DNA of 64,000 bases from Actinomycetes bacterium (GTDB lineage Bacteria > Auribacterota > JAJCYG01), in NCBI GenBank assembly GCA_029263055.1, contig JAJCYG010000069.1:1-64000 (forward strand). Reading direction: 5' to 3'. Numbering within the stretch: the stretch's first letter is position 1; the number at the start of each line of letters is the position of its first letter. Shown in pieces: positions 53,901 to 62,900 of this stretch. Both the position numbers and the translations under genes were made by a program. Under the pieces are notes generated by a model that saw only the letters and a list, made by a program, of their open reading frames with translations, was not told where the DNA came from and made no database searches.

Positions 53901-56900
53901 TGCTGTAAAAAATATGCCACCTCATGCTTTTCTTCATCAGAGTAAAGATTAGCCAAACCAATTAACAACGCCAGCTCTTGCTCATCATTTGTGGGTTTTA
54001 TTTTCACTTTAATCTTTTCTCGAAGCAGCTCTCTTGTTAAAGTTTCACCGTCAAAAACAATACTTGGTTCGGATTGAACCAAAACATTCTTGGATAAAGT
54101 CTGCTCAGAATAACGGATTAATGCTTCAAAAGCTAAAGCGCGTACATTCATATCACTCGATTCAAGCAATCTCTTTATTTGATCAATCTCGTTAACTTCA
54201 GGTTGCTGTTCTAATAAAACTTCTAAAGAATTTAGTTTTCTTTTTTCTAAATCTGTTTTAAGGCCCATTAAATCATTAGGTTTTTCAAAAGAAACACCCA
54301 GCTTAATGAGCCCACTTAAAGCAGCAAGACGTTTTAGCTCTGGTTCTGTGTCTGATTGGACCGCTTTTATCAGTTCCTGTTTAAGCCACCCTCCACCATC
54401 GTCTAGTTGAACCAAGGCATGAATACCCACTTCAGCTATGCGAGGATCTATATTTTGAAATGTAAATCTTAAGTGGTTCTTTAAAGCAAAATTTTTGAGG
54501 CCTATTTCTCTTAACCACTCAACATACTGCTCAACAAAATCAGACCATTCCTCTCCCTCGATTATTTCAACCAACTTTTGCTTCATAAAATCATCTAATT
54601 TTGCCATTTCTGCAAAACGGTCCTTTGAAGGAGTGAGGAATAGCTCTAGTTCCTCTTGATTTAAAACACTGTTTGTCTTGAGCATTGAAATTATTGCCTC
54701 TGGAGAAATACCGACTGCAAACAACCATTCAATCGGCACACTTTGATTCCAAGCCCTTTTTCCATTTCCATATTTTGCAAGCAATTGAAGAATGGTTTTT
54801 CTAAATTCTTTAGTTCCATTTCTTTTTGCTAATGCTTTAAACGCCACAAACGCAGCCGCACCCTTTGACTCCATAAAAAATTCAATTAAATCAAATTTTT
54901 CCATCGCTCTAAAATCAACCGTCTGACTTTCTGCAGAAACAGCACTCCCCTTTTGCTCTTCAAGTTGACGCAACTCCTCCCGCACATCAAACAACCGCAC
55001 CAACACCGCCAACTCTTCTTTAACTGCCTCTGCTTCAACCCTCGGCCTGTGGATAACGGGGCCTGACCCCGTTGTTAACAGGTTATGCACAGGTTCTATT
55101 GTGGAAGGCTTGTAGAGTTCGGCTAAGAGGGCGATTTTGTCTCTGGTGGAAATACCTTCTGCAAATATCTGTGTTTCAACTTCATCTTTAGTAAAACCAA
55201 TTTTTAATAAAGTTGCCACTAACTCTGGAATAAAATTAATTTTCTTTTCTTTTATTTTCTTTTCGATAAAACTTTTTGAGATTTGATCATCTTCCACTGT
55301 TAAGAGAAGCGCTTCAATCAATCCATAGCTATTTTTATGTTTTCCGGCTGAAAGCTGAGCCGTTAAAAGTAAAGAGACTTCGGCTTTATTCATTCCTTTA
55401 GCTAAAAGAAGCTGGGTGGCAAGAACAAGTAACTCAGCGTCTAGCTCAATACCTTTTTCAATAAATTTAGTTGTTTTTAGTTTGATGTCGTCTAAAGTGA
55501 TTGAGTCTAATTTCAAACATTGCGTAAGCCCAGTGACAATAGACTCTTTTTGAGAACGACTATCAATGGCTGCGATTAAAACGACCTTAGAATAATCATT
55601 TAAAATACCCAAGGTTTCTAGTCGATTAACTCCTAATCCTAAATAACCACCCAGCTTAGAACCCACCCCTTTTTCTTCTAAAATCTGCCAAACTTCCTCT
55701 CCCGTTTGTCCCAAAGCAAGCAAACCATCTATAGACGCTTGGACAATACCAACATCATTTAAAATCAACAGGCTCTTCAGTTTTGTTTTAAATGCAGCTT
55801 CAATCTTTCCATAAGAATTGAGTTCTATAATTTTTTGGATTAGAAAGGCTTCTACTTGATAAGAAGAACCTTCATTGAGTAGTTTTGCCATCACAAGAAC
55901 AGCGAGAGAACCGTCTGCCATTCCCAACTGCGTCAACCCCTCTATGAGCCATTTTAAAGAAGAGATGCTCTGAGATTGTCGCAATATATCTGATAATCCA
56001 CCAATATCTGTCAACGCCCCAAATCGAACTAAAGCAACAGCGGCACGTACACGCACATCTATATCTGTATTTGAATCATCATAAACTTCCTTTAATCTTT
56101 CTAGAACTTTCTCATTTTTAATTTTTAAAGCTAGAATAGTTTCAATTGTCTCACCGACTACTTCAGGTTCAGCAGATTTGAGTAATCGAACAGCATCACT
56201 CTTTACTATATTTACTAGACTAGGGACCCTTAGTTCTCGGACTGATTTTAAAGAAGCCACAATTTCTTTATGCGATCCAATAAAGCCATTAGCCATCATG
56301 CTTACTGAACCTTTTGAAACAGGCGGCACAGTCACATCTGTCTCTTCTGGTTCCTTAGGTAAAATAGGTTTTTGTTGCTCTAATTCACCAATCTCTTTTT
56401 GCAATTCAAGCAATCTCAAAATGTGCGATTCTTCTTGCTTAAGTTGAACGAGTGAAAGCAAACCCGTGTTTATTTCTGCTGAAGGAACAGAAACTACTTT
56501 TGATTGCTGAGGCTTTGTTTCGTGGTAATGAGCAATCCATGCTTTAACAGCTAATGCTCGTTCTATTTCATTTGTACTTTCTAACCATGGCTTCACACTC
56601 GGCCAATATTCTTTGACAGGAACTTTTAAGGTGAGGAGGGCTTCTAATGCTGTAATAGCTAACTCATCTCGGTTATTGCTCAAAATTGATTTTAATGTCT
56701 CAATAAATGAGGCTCCTCGATTGGTTAACCACAGATTATTAAGAGTGGATGTCGGATCAGAAGCTAACTGAATCAATCCTTTTAATGCTTGAACACGAAC
56801 AGTATAGTTTCCTTGCTTATACTTTTTAACTAAGAGATCTTTTATTGTTCCTTTGGATATCCAAACAGGTGACTCGGTTTCTTTTATTAAAAGGTCAAGG

Positions 56901-59900
56901 ACCACTTGTTGCATCTCAATTGAGTCTTGATTTAGTTTTTTAACTAGCTCATTTTTATAAGAAGAAAAAGAAACTTTCCCAGAGATTAAAGCTTGAACCA
57001 CATCATATACAGCTAATGGATCTTGAGTTAAATTTAAAAGTTTTAAATAAGGCTGCCTTAAGCCATGAAAAGATCGCCCATTCTTAATCGCTTGAAAAAT
57101 AGCAGCCAATTTCACATCTTCTCTAGATTTCTCAACAAGCTCTGCTAATAAAGGTTGAAAAGGGTCATCTACCACGGTGTCTGAACTAGCACTCAATATC
57201 TTTAAAATAGATGTGACGATTTGATAGTCTGTCTCACCTTTTACTTGAGTTAATAAATGTGCAGTGACTGCTCTAGGGATGTGGTCCCATGCTTCAAGCT
57301 CTTTGAGTGCTAATCGACGGATGTCAATGTCAGTATGATCTATAAAAGAAAGAAGGATGTCATCAGGCATACGCCCCATTCCCATCATTCCTTTTACAGA
57401 AGCCAACTTCACTTTTAGATCAGAATGTTCATCATATATCTGTTTGAATCGGGCTATAGAATGTGATTGACTGGAATCAAACTGAAGATAGAAAATATCA
57501 ATATAGCCTTGATATATATCTGAATTAATTTGATAGAGAAACTCAGGTCTAACCACTCTTGTCCAAAGAGCAGAAAGGCTTACTTCAACACCTAGTTCCT
57601 TAATCCAAGCAATATAACCTTTTTTAAATTCTTGCCAATCAGAAACCCCCTTCATCTTCATCAACTCATTCTTAGTCTCTTCAGAGGAGCTTTCTATTTC
57701 TAAAAGAGCCTCTAAAGCTATTTTTTGAAAGGCGGCGATATGATTGTCCACTCCAACAAAAAATAATGAAGCATCATCTAAGGATGCATAAATCTCTTTG
57801 GCATCAAAACCAACAGCATACAAAAACTCAATTGGCAAATCTCTAGGATCGTTTCTTTCTAGCAATAAGCTAAATAAGTCTTCAGGATGATTATCTTGAC
57901 TTAAGGCAGACCATCCCTTTAGTGCAATAAGCTGATCTAAACCGCTATACGACTCATAATGCTTTGACAGGTCATTTTGAAATCGAGTTTCATTAAATTT
58001 TTCTTCAAACTCTTCTTCTTTAACCAAGCGGTAAAGGTCAGTCCATAAAGAAATACGAGCTGCGGATTCGAGCCTTGCTTTTGCAATGAACCGACTGACT
58101 TCTTCTTTTGTGAAGCCATTTTTAAGCAACACGGAAATAAGCTCTGGAGTCCAGTTAATTTTATTCAGTTGAATGATGTTTGCCAAAGATGATTTAGATC
58201 GTTGTTCCTCTGAAACAACCAGCAGATAAGCTTGAAGGATCCCATGAGAAACAGTCGCTTTACTTGTTATCTGTAATTCTAAAAAATTAGTTAGCTCGAG
58301 TTTATCAGCCCCTTTAGCTAAAAGAAGCTGAGTTGCCAAAACAGTTACTTCTGGATATCGATCTTCTTGAATCAAGGCACGCGCTCTGCTTGTAATATCT
58401 TGCAAACTAATATCATCTAAACTCATGCATTGTTTTAATGCAACGAGAAGAACTTGCCAGGAAAGGCGTGGAGGATCCATTGCGCGAAGAAAAGAATCTT
58501 CATTATAACGATTCAACTTTCCTGTTTGCTCTATACGCTTTAAATCTAATCCGAGTAAATCCAAATAATCCTGAGCAAAACTTAATTCGCTCGCAATTTC
58601 AGAACCAGGCACTCCTAAAGCACTCAACGCATCAAAAGCAGCTTTGACTACTTCGATGTCATTATCTTTTAACTTTTTCTTTAAATAACCTTGAACATCA
58701 TTAAGTTGATTTGCCACAAGCTCTAATGCTAACAACTTTTGGATTGCAAATATCTTAGCTTCTGAAGGGGCTGTTCTGGCGATCTTTTTGACCAAAAGTG
58801 GAAACATATTCATCTCAGGATTAATGCTATTAAAAGCATCTATAAGAAGCTGTAATCCTTCAGCATCATCGGTCTTATACCAAATTTGAACCATCTCACC
58901 TTCTAAAGAAGAAACTTCATGCTTTAACAAAGCAAGAGCCCATGCTGTTCTTAACCGAAGAGAAATATCTTTTGGATCAACCTCATCTCTTCTTTTCTGA
59001 GTAAAGCTCTCTCCTCTCTGCCTGTTATATAAACGGACTAATCGTTCTCTGAACTCTTCTGAATCAAAGCCTAAAGCAATAAGGGCTTCTACAACTGTGG
59101 CAACCAGCTCTTTGTTTTCATTACCTATATAATTAAAAATATATTTCCCAACATGTGTTTTATTTGGAATCAAATGCCTTAATTCAGTTAATGCTTTAAT
59201 TGCAGCAATCTTGATTTCAATATTCGAACTTTCAATACGATTGATAAGAAAAGCGATCACCTCTACAGAGTTCACTTCTTTAGGTAGAGCACTCCCTTCT
59301 GTAGTAAAAGACTCTTTCTCTAAACGCTCAATTTCAGCTTGTACTTGAGCCAAACGTTGAGTGTATCGATTTGTTTTTGGAGTAGGAATTGCTTGATGTA
59401 CTTTTTCTAAGAGGGATTCAAATGCGACAACATTAAATGGTTTTTCTTGAGTTGCGGGCCACACAAGGCTTAGTTTGAGCAATGTTTGGTAAAATAGCTG
59501 CATGCTTTTTTCTGAAATAAGGGGACGAATTTCTTTAAGATTAATTTCTTGAGGCACGTTATTTTTAAGCTGATTTAATAACTCCACAAAAAGAGGATGG
59601 ATGGTTTTGTCTAGTTGTTGAAACGGCTTAGGCAAAATAGTTTGATCAATCTGCTGCCAATTTAAACTTGGAATAATAGTATTATCGATTTGAATCAGTG
59701 GTTTAATGAGCTCATTTTCAGAACCAGAGGCTTCTGCCAAAGGAATTCCCTGTTCTTGAAAGAAAGCATTGATTTTCTGGACAAGCTGATTACTCGTTTC
59801 TAGAGCAGAGTCTTTTAACTTTGGTACCAATTCAAACAGAGCCACACGCACATTATAAAGATGGCGTAGACGTTTTAGTTGTTTGTGTTTTTCTCGTTCA

Positions 59901-62900
59901 GGCAGTGCTTGAAGGTAGTTTTTTTCTAAATAGGCTTTTACTTTTTGGAGCTGGCTGTAAGCATAATCCAACTCTTCTGGAAAGGCATAGGCTTTTTGCA
60001 ATAAGAGATCAGAAGTCGAATCTTCCGTATAAAGTGTTTTCCAAAACCGAGCTGCTAATTGTTCCTCAGATTCTGCAGAGTCTAAAATTGATTCAGGCCA
60101 ATCGTGTTGAATCAAAAGAACCGATTGAATATTTTCTTGAATTGACTGCATCAGCTTAAGGTTTTCAGCAGCATGAGTCGGACGCTCTTTAATTACCACA
60201 CCTAAAACTTGATATATTTCTTTTAGCTTATAAACTCTTTCTAACTTATCGCCAAAAGAGGCTTCTTCCCAACCTTCAGAGTACTCAGCTGAAGCAAATT
60301 CTCTCACTTTATTTAGTTTGAAATTAATCGAAGCCCCTAATGTGTTTTCTTGAATATAAGTTAAGATCGCATCAACATCAGCCAAACCAACCTTAGGTTC
60401 TCGGACCACACCCAATTGCTGCACAACCATTTCTTCTCCATTTAATAAAAGTTCAATAGCATCTTTATTTTCTTCCTCTATCCAAAGTTCTGTTCCAACA
60501 AAAGCTTTTCTTAAATTTTTTCGCCAAATAGCTATTTTTCTCTCTTCACCCTCTAAGGTGAAAGTTTCTAAAAAGAATTCCCAAAATATTTCTTGTGGTT
60601 TTTTAGCGGAATAAGCAACTTCAAAAGCATAATAATCAACAAGTTTGCGTACAAATTTTTTAAAGGTTCCTAACCCTGGTGAACGGGGCAAGTAAGAAGG
60701 GTCCTCTTTTCTCTTATAACGAATAAACTGTTCTAAGCCCATTAAACCAGTCCACATCATTTGTCCATGGAAGTCACCTGGTTTCCCTTGTTCATCTAGT
60801 GCAACTTCACCCACAATTTTAGGGTTGAGTTGTGTTGCTTCTTTTTTGGATGCTTCTTGAATATAACCAGAGGCATCTTTGGGACCTAAAGGCTCAAATT
60901 CTAAAATAGTGTGGCGTTCTAAAAATTCGTCTGAAAAAGCAGCCACATTAAATTCTTTGCCCGGAGGGTTGATCGCATGGATCACGGCAAATCCAGGTTT
61001 TGCATATAAAGGAGGCATTTGAGAATGCACCAAATAACCACGCTCCATCACTTCGTTTAAAACCCCTAATGTTCCAGGCCGTCCTTGGGGCGTTTCTTCT
61101 AAAATTAAAATTTTACCCACCCCTTTTGTGTTCATGGCTTGAGGCACTTCTTGTGGAGCAAATCCACTTTGAAAGGCTTTGCCTTCTTCACCGATATGTT
61201 GTTCATAACTAAGCTGCTCTTTACTTGTTTGATAATTAATCGGCTTGATCAATACATTGGGACCTGAGATTAAGCGTGCTAATGCGACAGCCAGAGTACT
61301 TTTACCTGTCTCTTGCTCACCCACAAAGATAAGATTTTTACCTAATGCAAGAGATTGAAGAGCTTCGTATATTTTTTGTGCGTTACCAGAAGTTCGAATC
61401 CATTTAAGTGTGTTTAAAGGAAAGATCCCCTCTCTTATCTCAGCATCAGGATGAAGAAAAACTTCGACAGGATCATAGGCCGGCAAAACAACACCATTTT
61501 GGTCAACAGGTGTAACAACTAATAAATCGCCAACCACTTTAAAAGATTCCGGGCGAAGATAAAAATCACTTGATGGACTATCAATAAATCCTGCTGCTTC
61601 AAAATCTGTTTCAACACGCCTGTAAGTCTCTTTTGGATCTTCTTCAGCAGCATAGGTAAAATATTTTTTAATCGTGCTCCAAGCCCTGTTTTTACGATCT
61701 TCAGGGAAAAAGACAAAATGACGAAGAATACTTTTAATGGTTCGAGGTGAAGGAGGGCGCTTTAGTAAAAGCCCCAATCCATTGGCGGGCTTAAATTCAG
61801 GATCACTTAATCTATTCCAGTTAGGGTATTCAACAACCGTATTGCCTTCTACTCTAATACGCTTTTCTTGAAGTAACTCACCCATTTGAACAGCACTGTA
61901 ACCAATAAAAGAAAGTCTTTCTTGGATGGCGATCTTAACTAAAGAACGGACCAAATCACTCAATTTTTTTTCATATTCTTTAATTTGAGCCCCATCTAAA
62001 TCAGCCAATTTTCCTGATTCTCTAGCCGCACTCATGGCATAATTTAACTGCAATTCTATTTCTTGGTTTGGTGGCATCCAATTCATGCGAATGAGTCGTT
62101 TTCGACGCTGCATTGCCTGATCAGATGGAGAGCCAGAAGACGCGACTCCTTTACGTCGTAAATTAGAGGTTCCAAAAATTCTAGCGCGCGGATGATCCGG
62201 AATCATGACTTGTTTTTTCATTCCTGATTCGTCTGCTTCACGCCAACGATGTGTTCGACTCGCAATACCTGCTTTTAAATCATCTAAAACTTTGGCTTTT
62301 CCTTTATTGATTTCATCAAAAACCAACAACCCACCAAAATGCCTGACTTTAGCCACAATACTTGGGGTATACGTTGAAACACCTGCTTGCTCAATCCCAA
62401 TTCCACGGTACTCGGTTAAATCCTCAACTTCCATATCCTCATTTACAGGAATAAAAAAGATCTCTTCATTAAGCAGATGAGCTGCTGCGCGCAATAATTC
62501 CCCCTTACCAATTCCAGGCTCTCCACTCAGTTCAATCAAAGATCCTTCCCATTCATTCGAGGGTTGATTGCCCTCCATTTGCAATGTCTCTTCAACTTCC
62601 CAATAAGTCTCTCCTTTCTTTAAAAAGAAAACTCTTTTTGACTGAGCATGAAAAACAAGCAAACTCTCTTTAGAACGCTCTACAAATGTCAGCTCTGCAG
62701 GAGAAGGGCCTAACCAACCGAATACATTTGTAAACCCATCTCCATTTAAGGCAAGATTTAAAGAATAAAACTCTCCATTCAAGCTATCACCTTTCCACTG
62801 GATGCCTTCTTGATTGGAATAAATGGTTTCATTGCTTTCAACTTCAACTTGTTGGTTTGGTTTTTCGCCTTGAGGAGGAAAACGATGAATAATTTTCTTG

